Shown in pieces: positions 26,950-38,200 of a stretch of 64,000 bases of DNA (position 1 is the stretch's first letter; every line of letters starts with the position of its first letter). Below the pieces are notes generated by a model. It was given only the letters and a program-made list of their open reading frames with translations. It had not been told where the DNA came from and ran no database searches. The translations under genes were made by a program, and so were the position numbers. The stretch lies in assembly GCA_964017155.1 (NCBI GenBank), contig OZ024857.1, forward strand, positions 6,857,119-6,921,118, read 5' to 3'. Source of the stretch: Oasisia sp. SBJ-2009 (Eukaryota > Annelida > Polychaeta > Sabellida > Siboglinidae).

Positions 26950-27422
26950 ACAAAACGAAAACGTGCGATCGCATCGTCATAATGACATCATTATTAGCAA
27001 TTACGGCTGTATTTGACATTTGGCAGCGCGCCGTCGCGTCAAGTCGTCGTGTAATTGTCGGCTTACTCAATCAAATTGGCAAGTGTCACAGTGTGAAGTG
27101 GCTGTCTGACTGTCAAACTGTCTCAAAACCAGTCAACAACAAACTTACCTGGAGTTCAATCGAAAATTATAGCTCGGCATTGTAGTGACAATTATTACTT
27201 TAACGCGCCTTGTGTTGTCTCTGTGTTTTCTATCTACTATTTATATAGTCACGCGTCTAGAAAATAAATGGTGTTATTTAACCACAATTTCGCTCCTGTG
27301 TGAGCAGCAAACTCTTCACGTCGTCCGCCATATTGTTATTTACTATCTCCAACCTACAGCGCCACATAGCGACATGTCGGTGAAGTAGCAGCATAGCAAC
27401 GCGTAGCAACAAGGAAGCAATC
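26950..27422 (+). promoter_or_regulatory. CG-rich promoter-like region with RFX-type half-sites
   Basis: CpG dinucleotides cluster here, unlike the surrounding AT-rich DNA, and the region ends at the ATG at 27423. Two direct copies of GCRTAGCAAC (27391-27400 and 27401-27410) resemble the RGYAAC half of the RFX X-box that marks ciliary genes in animals. No TATA box is evident. Region limits are approximate. Confidence 0.45.
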
Positions 27423-27530
27423 ATGGCGACCGCTATCAAAATGGATTTACGAAAGGATCTCCTACAGACAAGTACGGGCGTTGGACATCACTTTCGCCCG
27501 GGATTTTATTTCCCCAGTTCCAATTTTAAG
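27423..27530 (+). CDS. Exon 1 of the 332-residue gene
   Basis: Begins at ATG (MATAIKMDLRKDLLQ), 36 codons, ends PSSNFK in phase 0 before donor GTATGT. The start is the first ATG after the CG-rich region. Confidence 0.75.
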
Positions 27531-29594
27531 GTATGTCGATGAATTCAACAGAAAAATCTGCTTTAATTCTGCAGAATAAGCTAATTATTATCCTTCGTAT
27601 TGGTTCCACCCTGCCTGCTCTACCCCCGGCTGCCTCCGGCTGTCAGTGCTGCAAGCTGCAGGCCATATCATATGTCAGATCAGATTAGATATAGATCAAA
27701 GTACCGCAAACCTAGGATCCCATAACTGTAAAGTAAAGCATTAAGTAAGAAATAAAGCTTACCAATTAACGCTTTATTTAGGAAATGATAGAGTATGACT
27801 ATGAACTAACATAGTCATAGTCATAGACTTCATCATCCAATATATTCTGTTGATGTTATCATTTAATTTTCAAGGTTTACAAGCCTTCACCTGAAGGTGA
27901 GAGGTTGGTTGAGGCTATATGAAAGTGGTTTAATCTGTGGTAGACATCGATATCCTGAGATGTCCCAAAACAATTAGACAGAGCCACATGTCATGTCGAC
28001 ACGTTATATTAAACAGTCAAACTCACAGTAATCTATTATATACATTTAGAATTAAATCATATCACAGCTATTTCGGGGAGCTATATTGAAAAAAAAAAAA
28101 TTCCAGTTAAAATATTGGTAATTACATTATTTTATAAATGAAATACTTTTATTCACCTCACATTTCTCATGATTGTTGATGCATCCCTGATATCTTGCAA
28201 TCTCTCCTATCAGCTTACATTTGTTTTAATTACATTCAGTCTTACATTTACACAACACATAGACAATAATTCATAGAATCAATATAATAATTATTACTGC
28301 TCTATGTATGCATCATGGAGAAAATAAAAATACTTTTAGGAGGTCTGCAGATCTGTGTTACAAAGCACGGCAAATTAACGGATGAATCTATAAAATGTCT
28401 AAAAATAGCACAGCATACTTCAAGAATGGTTGCCTACACGGAAGTCAAGTAACATCTGGTTATGACACTGATGGACACTACTGCATGTTGTTTCAGACAG
28501 TACTACGAGATCCACTGCCACCGCCGCTCGCCAAAGATGATGAGTTTCGAAAGCAGGATTACTACCGCACCACGACTGGCACAACACATGACAACAAGTA
28601 CCTTGAAACAGCATACAAACCCGACGTCAACCCCATCTACAAAAAGGCACCTGGTCACTGGAAAGTCGAATATGTGAAAGATGTGCATGAAAAGGTATGA
28701 TTTAAATATGAGTTGTATTTCAAAATAAAATTGCAAAATTTACAATAAGCCATATATTTGGAATGTTCATGAAAAGTATAAATTTTATGTTGCAGTTTCT
28801 AAATTTATTATGAGTTATGTTAAATAAATAAAATATATTTGTTTGCTTTGACTAAATTATCACAACGTTGTGAGTGTCACAAATGCATTCCATTATGTGA
28901 GGAGCTACTGTATGCCTTGTTTATTATTTCACTGAGAGAAAATCTGCAAAAAGCATAATTTATTATGATTATATCAAATGCCAAAGTGACATATGGTAGC
29001 AAGTATGATCAGATAAATAGATATTGTTCCCGTTGTATACACATGTTCTTTAGAATGGTGGTCATATCTTAGAACTCGACTTTAAGTCACAAAATACATC
29101 TAAACTTCTCCAGTCTTAGCATGATCATGTGAAGGAAGAGTTTTCCCGGATACAATGATGATAAATTATATGCTTGTGTTTGCAGCTGCAGGCGGGCAGC
29201 TGGAGGCAGCCACTTACGATGGGCAACCAGATAAGTGAAGCACACGACAAGTTCCGCAACGAACCGGCCCTGCCCATGCCCAAAGAGTTTGTACCCAACA
29301 CACAGGGCTTCAACCTGAGCAACCATCACACAGAGGGGCCGTCAAAAGTAGGTCACGGCAGACATCTTGTCAGAGTTAACTGAAACAATGTAAACACTGA
29401 TGTCTTAATGGCAGATGTATATTAGTTATTATACATATCAAGAGTGGCACACATCATCATAGACTGATATTTATATATTGTCTGTCTGTAATGGATTTGA
29501 GTCATTTTTCTAAAGTTCAAAATCACAAAATTATTTTTCACATAATGTTGGTAGCTGATACTGTGCATCTAGTAATAGATACCGAATATATATA

Positions 29595-29649
<55 letters not shown>

Positions 29650-32339
29650 CCCAACTTAAATTTGCTGCAGTCCATCTGCCTTTTAGTAATGCCTTTCTGC
29701 AAACCTGGAGCTTTTCATGAAATCATTATTACAGATTCTGATTTATAGTGACACTGAGCTGAAGTTCTACAGTATGCAGCCATTTGGCTGCAGATGTATT
29801 TGTATTCACGCCACTGATGAAACAATTCTTGTTTTCTTTCAGAAAGTGGTCCCGACAACAAAGAATGAGAAAATGGGTGGGAGGCCATTCTACGTACGAG
29901 ACAAGGGCGTGTATGACTTGAACGACACCTACTTGACAACAACTGCCAAGTATCACAGGCGCTTCAAACACAAGGAGCTGGACGGAGTGGCAAAGAAAGA
30001 CATTCCCACTTACTGGGAGACGGAGGAGTATCCCAAGGCCATGACGTGGGGATTTGGTCTTCACCACAAGTAAAGTATCCCTTTCATTCATCCCTAATGA
30101 GCTGTCTGTTCCTCCCTCTCAGAGACACTATCTAGCTACTCCAAGTGTTTGCAGTTTTATCCAGCTCTCAGCTGTTTTTCTGTAACCTTTAAGAAATCTT
30201 GTAATACCCTCTCTGTCATATCTCAGTCAACTTCTTCACATACTAGTGATACTATCCTGTTTTCTGTCTTCCATTTTACTATTGTGTCACTGCAGTTGTT
30301 ACTTATTGCAAGTTTGTACACAGCATTTGCTTTAAAATGCAAAACTTTAATTTTGTTTGCAAAGACATACAAAAACTTCTATGGTCCTTTATCTTCGTGA
30401 ATCCAGACTCAGAGGCACAACATATAAACATTACTAAATGTAGTCTTGAGTGGGTCATCCTTGACACCTGGGACCATCGAAGGTTTAGAATGAGAATGGG
30501 ATTTAGGGATTTCAAACAGACGCATCCATTGTTAGATTGGCTGCAGATATTATGTTTCTTTCCCACATTTGTTTCTAATGTTGCAGCCAACATTGACCTA
30601 ACTCACCCTCTGTAGAAGCCTGAAAATGGTGTAACTTTGAGCAATACTTCACAACACTGCACATATTTGTTACAACTGCTGCAAGCTATGTAAAATGTCC
30701 ACTAATTGTTTGGAAATGGATGTAGAAACTGAAAGTCATAATTTGATTGGGCTTTGAACGAGTGATATGGAGCAGTAGTGATTCTTGCTGTAGAGCGCAG
30801 TGGCACAGTGGTGCAGTGGCTAGAGCTTTGGACTCTCGATTAAGAGATCCCAGGTTAAAATCCATTGCTGCTGTGTTAATCCTTGGACAAGTTTTTCACT
30901 CTACATTGCTCCAGTTCATTCAGCTGTATGAACAAGTGCATGGCTATAGACAGTGGTGGATATTTGCACAAGCAGCCTTCATGCATTTATTGCAGTGTGG
31001 CTGGATACTTCCCAGAGAAGTTGAGATGATGTCTGATTGAATAGGTCTGTCTGGGATGTAAAGTGCGTTGAGTAGTCCCAAGAAGTGGGTACTACACTGT
31101 ACAAAACCTTACCTTTCTTGTCTTTACTGTGTGTTTACAGTCCGCTCCCTAAGGCCGGGGTTCCGAGGGATCAGCCTCCCATGAGGGATGAGATGGTATT
31201 CAAGAGCGCCACCAAAGTGCGTCGCGTCACCAGCGTGCCAAATGTGCCCCACAGGTCAGTAGAGGTCAGGGAACCATAGCAACATTTACGACAACATACC
31301 TCAATGCAATTGTTGTTATGGTAGATATTTATAGTTATTAATGTATTATTAAACCTTTATTACGTGTATCAGGGAAAATATGTGCTCAAATACACTAAAT
31401 ATATTACAGAAGTAAAATACTTAAAAAAATTATAAAAATCATATGAAAATTATATAGTGAAATAACATTAAATATGATATTGTTATTTCAAAGGCATTTA
31501 TCTAAACTTCCATGTGTACATTATACAAGTCAATATGAATTAACTGAAAAAGAGATTATTGTACTAAGAATGCTTTATTATTGAACGAGTTATACTATTT
31601 TATTATAATTTGTACAATTTGTCTGCAGGTGTGTTTTGGGAAACAGGTCTGTAGCAGCGAGTGTAAATATTGTAAATATATTGTACAAGCTGTACAACAA
31701 AAGTAGCGTGTTGGTACCTTTCATCGACAGGGTGCCTAATGATCGACCGTTTGATAAATGCAATAAATGGATGCGCCCATGACATCAGTTTGCGTGTTTG
31801 TTTACACATATACAATTACGTTAGTACAGTAACAGTCAACACCAAAAATAACACGCAAACTGATGTCATTGGCGCATCCATTTATTGCATTTATGAAACG
31901 GTCGATCATTAGGGACCCTGTCGATGAAAGGTACCAACACGCTACAAATGTACATGAATAGCAAGTTGAATAATTTTATACTCAGAAATGTCCATGTACA
32001 TTTTTAATATTGGATTTTTTAGTTACAACCCCCTTAATATATGCAGATTTTTGTTATGTAGAATGTTGCTATAAATCCAAGTTATTCTTTTGTGGAATAA
32101 CCATGGTTCATCTTGCACAATGGTGACTCGTGTGTCCACTGTTTGACAGGGGCATGAGGACCCTGTACAACGAGACGTATCAGCGGCCACAGGACGTGAA
32201 GGCGAAGGAAGCCAAGTACTGCCCGGTCGACACCCCCTACGTGCTCCCCGACGCCAGTCACCGCGCCACCTACTCCGCCCCTCACATGTACCGCACGGAC
32301 TACCAGTCTATCGGCTCCCACAAGTACCCAACTGTATAA
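27423..32339 (+). CDS. Unrecognised 332-residue Tyr/Pro-rich protein, six exons; possible axonemal protein
   Basis: Six exons join in one frame (108 + 198 + 162 + 227 + 114 + 190 = 999 bp including the stop). Seen: a soluble, basic, Tyr-, Pro-, His- and Trp-bearing protein without signal peptide, membrane span or coiled coil. Short phrases recur (YYRTTTGTTHDNKYLETAY, GHWKVEY, SWRQPLTMGNQ, YWETEEY, MTWGFGLHH, YRTDYQSIGSHKYPTV). Known: such compact, low-complexity proteins are typical of microtubule inner or associated proteins of cilia and sperm tails. Inferred: an axonemal role, also suggested by RFX-like half-sites just upstream. I could not assign a named family. Intron 4 carries a SINE and intron 5 a near-perfect inverted repeat. 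The gene converges on TTC17. Confidence 0.75.
28497..28694 (+). CDS. Exon 2 of the 332-residue gene
   Basis: Acceptor TTGTTTCAG, 66 codons from TVLRDPLPPP to KDVHEK, donor GTATGA, phase 0 on both sides. Confidence 0.8.
29186..29347 (+). CDS. Exon 3 of the 332-residue gene
   Basis: Acceptor GTTTGCAG, 54 codons from LQAGSWRQPLTMGNQ to EGPSK, donor GTAGGT, phase 0. A second CAG six bases further in is an alternative acceptor that would drop two residues without changing frame. Confidence 0.8.
29588..29647. repeat. AT microsatellite in intron 3
   Basis: About 60 bp of alternating A and T within intron 3 of the 332-residue gene. Confidence 0.9.
29843..30069 (+). CDS. Exon 4 of the 332-residue gene
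   Basis: Acceptor TTTCTTTCAG, 75 codons from KVVPTTKNEK to FGLHH plus two bases, donor GTAAAG. The phase fits exon 5, which supplies the third base. Confidence 0.85.
30796..31112 (+). mobile_element. tRNA-derived SINE
   Basis: The head shows a pol III A box (TGGCACAGTGG, 30801-30811) and a B box-like GGTTAAAATCC (30853-30863) at tRNA spacing. It is followed by CCTTGGACAAGTTTTTCACT and a CTCCAGTTCATTCAGCTGTA segment typical of animal SINE bodies, then a tail resembling the LINE-derived GTAAAGTGCGTTGAG ends of SINEs. The B box is mutated, so this is an old copy. It lies in intron 4, ending about 30 bp before exon 5. Borders are approximate and no target-site duplication was identified. Confidence 0.65.
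31141..31254 (+). CDS. Exon 5 of the 332-residue gene
   Basis: Acceptor GTGTTTACAG, completes an Asn codon, then PLPKAGVPRDQPP to NVPH plus two bases, donor GTCAGT. Confidence 0.8.
31703..31945. repeat. Inverted repeat, 96-bp arms, 51-bp spacer (foldback/MITE-like)
   Basis: Arms at 31703-31798 and 31850-31945 are reverse complements with three mismatches in 96 bases. The outer ends read GTAGCGTGTTGG and CCAACACGCTAC. It lies in intron 5 of the 332-residue gene. The structure suits a foldback or MITE-type DNA element, or a local inverted duplication. No clear target-site duplication is visible. Confidence 0.9.
32150..32339 (+). CDS. Terminal exon of the 332-residue gene
   Basis: Acceptor TTTGACAG, completes an Arg codon, then GMRTLYNETYQRPQD to HKYPTV and TAA. 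Strongly GC-rich compared with its flanks. Confidence 0.85.
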
Positions 32340-33665
32340 GGAGAGTCCACAAGTATAGGACCTTGTACTCCATGGAGATAAGGATAGTCCATGAGTACTG
32401 GACCTTGTACTCCATGGAGAATAGTCTACAAACTGTCAGAGAAATATATGTAACACTGTACTGGATCCTGTATGTCACAGAGGTCTCCAGACACACACAA
32501 GCCATTCAGATCGATGTTATAAATTATTGTGGAATGTGATATACATGAACAGGCTAGGCAAATTGCTTTTTGCAAAAATCAGAAGCTGCATATGAAATAT
32601 GCTGCCTATGAAACATGCATGAAAAGCCATCCAATCGTACTACCAAAGCAGGCATGCATAAATATTGTAATTTGGATTTAACAATTTTTTTCCGCTTTGT
32701 ATTGGTGCAACAGCAGTAATTCAGACAAAGTTACAGCTACAGGTAATGATTTGACAGTCCCCCCAAATAAATACAGGTCAAGACAGAATTAAAATCTGTT
32801 TTATGGGGTGGCAATATGCTTCACATGCAGTCAAGTCTGTGTATATGTGCTTGTTCTTAGTTTCACAGAAGACTGTACATTGATCATCAAAATCAAGTTT
32901 TCCTTGATTTTAATGCTAGATCTGTGATATAGTATTGAGTAGTATTTGTAAAAAAAAGTTATGTAATTCTGTCAGAACAACCAACATTTTTATAAATGAA
33001 GGTTCTCATATTCTGTCATAATTGAAAACTAGTCGACTGTTTTGGCTATTTGTGTGGATGGCAAGTATTCGTAAAATGTTGAAAAAACTGGTAATTTATA
33101 GAGCCGTAATATTATCTCATGACAGACACTGATTTTGTATAAAATTCATTTAAAATATGTATTTATATTTTCCACTCGTATCTAGGAGCGAATAAGTTGG
33201 CTGCAAATATGGTTCTGAATTTCACAATTGTTTCATGAATAGTTATATCAGAATGCTGACCACACTATAAAGTTCTTTTTTCCTATATTACTTAAAATGT
33301 TCAATCACTGTAATATTTTAAAACAACTTTTAATGCAGTGTTTTATATTCTATTATGTGAGTTTTAAACTACAATACCCTCTCTTGCACAGCCTCACAAA
33401 ATGTATGTGTTGCAGTGATTCAATTCTACAGGCATTTTGTAATTTTACTCAGATATTTATTTTTACACGACCCAGTGAATTTTACATTTTGCGTGAAATC
33501 TGTCGGAGTGTATTATTTGATAGCTGTATTTGAATTATAATGCTTCTACGTGTAACCAAGGCTGGATTACTTGTAAATAGACGGGACTATTTTATTGTAA
33601 CATGGTAAATTACTGGCAAAAGTTGTCACTATATTGATGTACAGTATAAATAAAAATGCACCATT
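32340..33665 (+). other. 3' UTR of the 332-residue gene
   Basis: From the stop to a plausible cleavage site after AATAAA at 33649. It begins with a partial direct duplication around GGACCTTGTACTCCATGGAG (second copy about 54 bp on). No coding sequence seen. Confidence 0.5.
33649..33654 (+). terminator. Candidate poly(A) signal of the 332-residue gene
   Basis: AATAAA about 1.3 kb after the stop, in an AT-rich context and just before the oppositely oriented signal of TTC17. Confidence 0.45.
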
Positions 33666-33818
33666 CAAATAACACGTTGAGCATTACTTTATATTGTGTA
33701 CTGTGTATATTTTCACATGACAATGATCCATATTTTCAGTTAATTGTACTCCACGTACACTGTACTTTGCACTCACATGACAAGTAAGAATATGGACACC
33801 ACACACTTTATAACATGT

Positions 33819-33824
33819 TTTATT
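33819..33824 (-). terminator. Candidate poly(A) signal of TTC17
   Basis: AATAAA on the minus strand (TTTATT on +), about 1.3 kb beyond the TTC17 stop, giving a tail-to-tail arrangement with the + strand gene. Confidence 0.45.
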
Positions 33825-35103
33825 AGTATTTAAAATGTGGTTTTAATTCAGTAACAATGACCAATTGGTTACCATGGTAACAATGACAATTATGAAAACA
33901 TGGAACATCCTTCATCAGCAGCCAAAACCAATAGAACAAAATAATTGTTTAATTGCTGTTTAATTGCATCAAAGTTCAAATTAAGCAAATAAGTTTTATT
34001 TTATATTCTCAGATCTGGTGGCCAATGAACAGTTACATAAAAAACAATAAAATGCAGATCTTGTAACATAAAATTTACATTTAAATTACAGACAGCTGCA
34101 CAGAAACGTAACAGAAAATTCATTAATATAAAAGCATATTTTACAAATGTAAAAAAGAGCGATATAACCGATGTGCAAAAACTAGTAGTTCTAGTAATTT
34201 GATTTCAGCTCAGTTGAGTATTTAGGGTTTCTGCTCTTGCACAGCCAGGGCAGACTTGTGCTGGTCTTCTTAATAAACCATTTTGTGCTTGTTTAGGCAG
34301 ACTTTTGATCATAAAACATACACACAGTAGTCCAGCATGCAAGTCATGAAGGGCTATTTCTTCCGAACTTAGAACAGTCTTGATTGACTTGTCACAGTAT
34401 CGGAAGTCACTACTCATATGAGCAGATGTTTAACATTTTACAACTTCCTAATTTTTAAGTGTTCTTGACTTACACTAATAAAAACAATTTAAGAATGAAC
34501 TTGTATGTCAAGAATAAATGCACTTATCTGATAACTTTTATATACAAGACTTGCATCTCGAACAGCCTTAGTGTGGCTGAATTATTTCCATTTAACTCCA
34601 CAAGAAAAGAACATTTTGGACTGTCATACTTTTATAATGAAATGATGTCATAATGCAATCACTGCACAAATAAAGGAGAAGGCATTTTTTGATTCAATTG
34701 AGAACAGTTTGAATAATGAAACTGCTAGCAGACATAACATAATGCAGTTGTAGTAAGGACAGATTCAGTGGGTCTTGAGATGTGCAGTATTTGGGTTGTG
34801 GAGGAGACCAGTTGCTATCCTATTGGCCAAATGACAGTCTGTGAACAAAAAAAAAATGGAAATGAACAAAACTACCGAAAGACACTTGAAAAACAATGAC
34901 AACAACCTGGCCGTCGTATTGGTGACATTGGTAGCTATGGTAACCATTTACAACTGATATTGTGTCTAATGAGTGATAAACGTCTATTGTGTGGAATGTT
35001 CTGGTAGAATGCCACTAAGAACGCCAATGTTCGTAATACACAGTCTCAACGCAGTAGCTCGTGGTTCCACAGCTGTGGTACGCTGTGTGGACGTGGTTGT
35101 GGT
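33825..35103 (-). other. Predicted TTC17 3' UTR
   Basis: Non-coding AT-rich sequence from the TTC17 stop to its candidate poly(A) signal. Contains the palindromic X-box-like site. Short + strand open frames here have no support. Confidence 0.45.
33868..33881. promoter_or_regulatory. Palindromic RFX X-box-like site
   Basis: GTTACCATGGTAAC is a perfect palindrome and matches the X-box consensus GTNRCC-N(0-3)-RGYAAC. It lies in the predicted TTC17 3' UTR and not at a promoter, so its function is doubtful. Confidence 0.35.
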
Positions 35104-35262
35104 CTACATGCAGGGACGCTGTATCCTGAGCAGACTCTGCACGGGCACACTGCTGAGGATGATGTCACACTGGATGCGCCACAGTCGAGTCTTCGCCATC
35201 TCAAACGACGGGTCGAGACTGAGGGTCGACTCGTAGAACTGCCGCGCTCGCAGCCAGTCCTC
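35104..35262 (-). CDS. TTC17: TTC17 terminal exon w14
   Basis: Acceptor TTGTCTGCCAG, then EDWLRARQFYESTLSLDP to RIQRPCM and TAG. The last TPR helix pair, with a C-terminal tail after RIQC longer than and unlike the vertebrate one. Confidence 0.92.
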   Translation of the reverse strand, partial: EDWLRARQFYESTLSLDPSFEMAKTRLWRIQCDIILSSVPVQSLLRIQRPCM

Positions 35263-38200
35263 CTGGCAGACAAGACAAGGCAGGCATTGACATGAGACAC
35301 TCAACCAGCACGGCTTCCATGGTGGCAACACAGAAAGGGTTCATTCTAACAGAATATTAACTAGGCCAAGTTGCACAATAACTGGATGTAATGTTATCAT
35401 AAAACTTGTTTACCGATTTCATCAAAAATAAATAAGTTGATAGTTACAAAGAGGTGTAGGGAAGTGCTTTAAATGTTACCAAACGTTTTGTTAAAAATCT
35501 TGACACGTCATGTCACGCATGGAATTTGATGTAAGGGTGGGGGTACATACAACAGATTCTTTTTCTTTGGCTGATGGATACTGAAATGGCCCATAGTGTT
35601 TGATTTATGAAAAACTGTAGACAAAAGTGGGAGTACAGCTGTACTTGGCAAGGCTACATGTAATATTGCCATTCATTACACGTTGATCTGATCTCTAGGT
35701 GACTGTGTCACCTGTAATCTCTACCCAGTTTGAACAACTCAACGTGACAGATTATTGCCACCTGAATGATAATGCAATTAGTATAATCCACCCATATATG
35801 AACATCTGCCAACAGTTGAGGTAGGGACATTTGGTACATGACTCAGTGCCTTGGATAATCCTTCAGAACATGTTGTGGTATGCTATACAGCGTTCTTGTA
35901 GCAGCAACAAGTTATGTCAATATGGACTGTGATAACGGTCAACGTTGAGCTACAAGACTACTCAAACACACATTCTTAGCCTAGTCCACAATTATTCTGT
36001 CATCGTTACACAGTTGGGATGCATAACTTGGAAATAGGAGCAAGAAATATGGTTTAAACATCATGCTAAACATGATCACACTGACCACAGTGTAAACACA
36101 ATCACGCTGACCACAGTGTAAACACGATCACACTGACCACCGTGTAAACATGATCACACTGACCACAGTGTAAACACAATCACGCTGACCACAGTGTAAA
36201 CACGATCACGCTGACCACCGTGTAAACATGATCACGCTGACCACCGTGTAAACACGATCACACTGACCACCGTGTAAACACGATCACACTGACCACCGTG
36301 TAAACACGATCACACTGACCACCGTGTAAACACGATCACATTGACCACCGTGTAAACACGATCACACTGACCACCGTGTAAACACGATCACGCTGACCAC
36401 CGTGTAAACACGATCACACTGACCACCGTGTAAACACGATCACGCTGACCACCGTGTAAACACGATCACGCTGACCACCGTGTAAACACGATCATGCTGA
36501 CCACCGTGTAAACACGATCACACTGACCACCGTGTAAACACGATCACGCTGACCACCGTGTAAACACGATCACGCTGACCACCGTGTAAACACGATCACG
36601 CTGACCACCGTGTAGACACGATCACGCTGACCACCGTGTAAACACGATCACGCTAACCACCGTGTAAACATGATCACGCTGACCACCGTGTAAACACGAT
36701 CACGCTGACCACCGTGTAGACACGATCACGCTGACCACCGTGTAAACACGATCACGCTAACCACCGTGTAAACATGATCACGCTGACCACCGTGTAAACA
36801 CGATCACGCTGACCACCGTGTAGACACGATCACGCTGACCACCGTGTAGACACGATCACGCTGACCACCGTGTAAACAGGATCACGATCACACTGACCAC
36901 TGCATTAACATGATCACACTGACCACTGTGTAAACATGATCACACTGACCACTGTGTAAACACTATCACACTGACCACCGTGTAAGGCATGTAGGTTTCG
37001 CATTGGCTTTTAAACCTCAAATGTAAATTATGATTTGAGGTATGGAAATAAATGAAAACTAATCAAGCCCTATTTGTTTTCTGGTAAAATCTTATGATAT
37101 CTGATTATATTGCAAGATACTCAAGAAGGTGTGGTCACAACAGTACATGTAAACAATCATTGAAATGAAAACTGAACTGACATGTTTGACTAACCTTTGC
37201 AAGATATACATTGGCGATGGCGTAATGGACTGCCGTAAGATATGGCGCCACCTCTAGGGCAATATTGGCAACCGTGAGTGCATCGTCGTTCTGTTTTGCT
37301 TTCAGCAGAATGCTCACTAGACTCAGCAGCGACACGTGCTGAAACACAGCAAGTAGAGGAACACACTTACCAAAACACACCAAGTAGAGGAACATACTTA
37401 CCAGAACACACCAAGTAGAGGAACACACTTACCAGAACACACCAACTAGAGAAATAACGAGATTATTTATAACATCGTGACCCAAATTTGAGTAGATTTT
37501 GCAAAGTTGTAAAAACACATAACATTAGACAGACAACTGTTATGAACCCTAATATGACTAAGAACCCTTAAACAATTTGAAGAAAAATATTTGAAAAACA
37601 GACTAGGCTGCCATTGGCTCACTGATGTGCACCATGTACCTACCACGTATGAATGAGGCGAGTGTTTGTAGGCGACTCTCAGACACGTGATGGCCTTGCC
37701 AGCATCTCCAACCACACGCCAGTACAGGGCGGCCTTGATGGCCAGCACCCAGGACGTCTCATCCTGGGACACACAGGCCATGGCCAGTGACTGAGTTGTA
37801 ACCACTATACACCACACGTCTACTAGACATCTTAACATACTTTGTATTAAATTTAAACGTTTACAGATAAATTAATCTATATTACCAGCATACATTACTT
37901 GACGTGATACAGCTGACACGGCACTTACAAGAAATTAACAAAGCATTTATCTTACCCAACATAAAAAAATAAGTTGTTTTAATTTGCTAACTTTTATTAT
38001 CTCTAGTACTTAGAAATGTTTTCATTGTTATTTAATCTATAAATTGTATTTTTCTGACGTATTGTGAATGTCAATGGATATGGCTCTATATAAAATATAT
38101 TCTATTCTATTTTTATATTGTTATAAAATTATCCAACTAAAATGTTAAAATGTTATATATGGGAAGAAAAGTAACAAATAAAACAAACCAACTTGTCAAT

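Larger units (their letters stand above)
22908..26950. other. Stretch without a supported gene
   Basis: AT-rich, possibly an intron of the gene ending at 22658. It includes the DR1 array, a 25-bp repeat, three CACAGCCAGTA-type copies (about 25363-25395) and three CTCTTTCAGGATC-like copies (about 25535-25615). The open frame 24859-25293 (+, 144 codons) starts with a hydrophobic, signal-peptide-like segment but has no other support. Confidence 0.35.
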
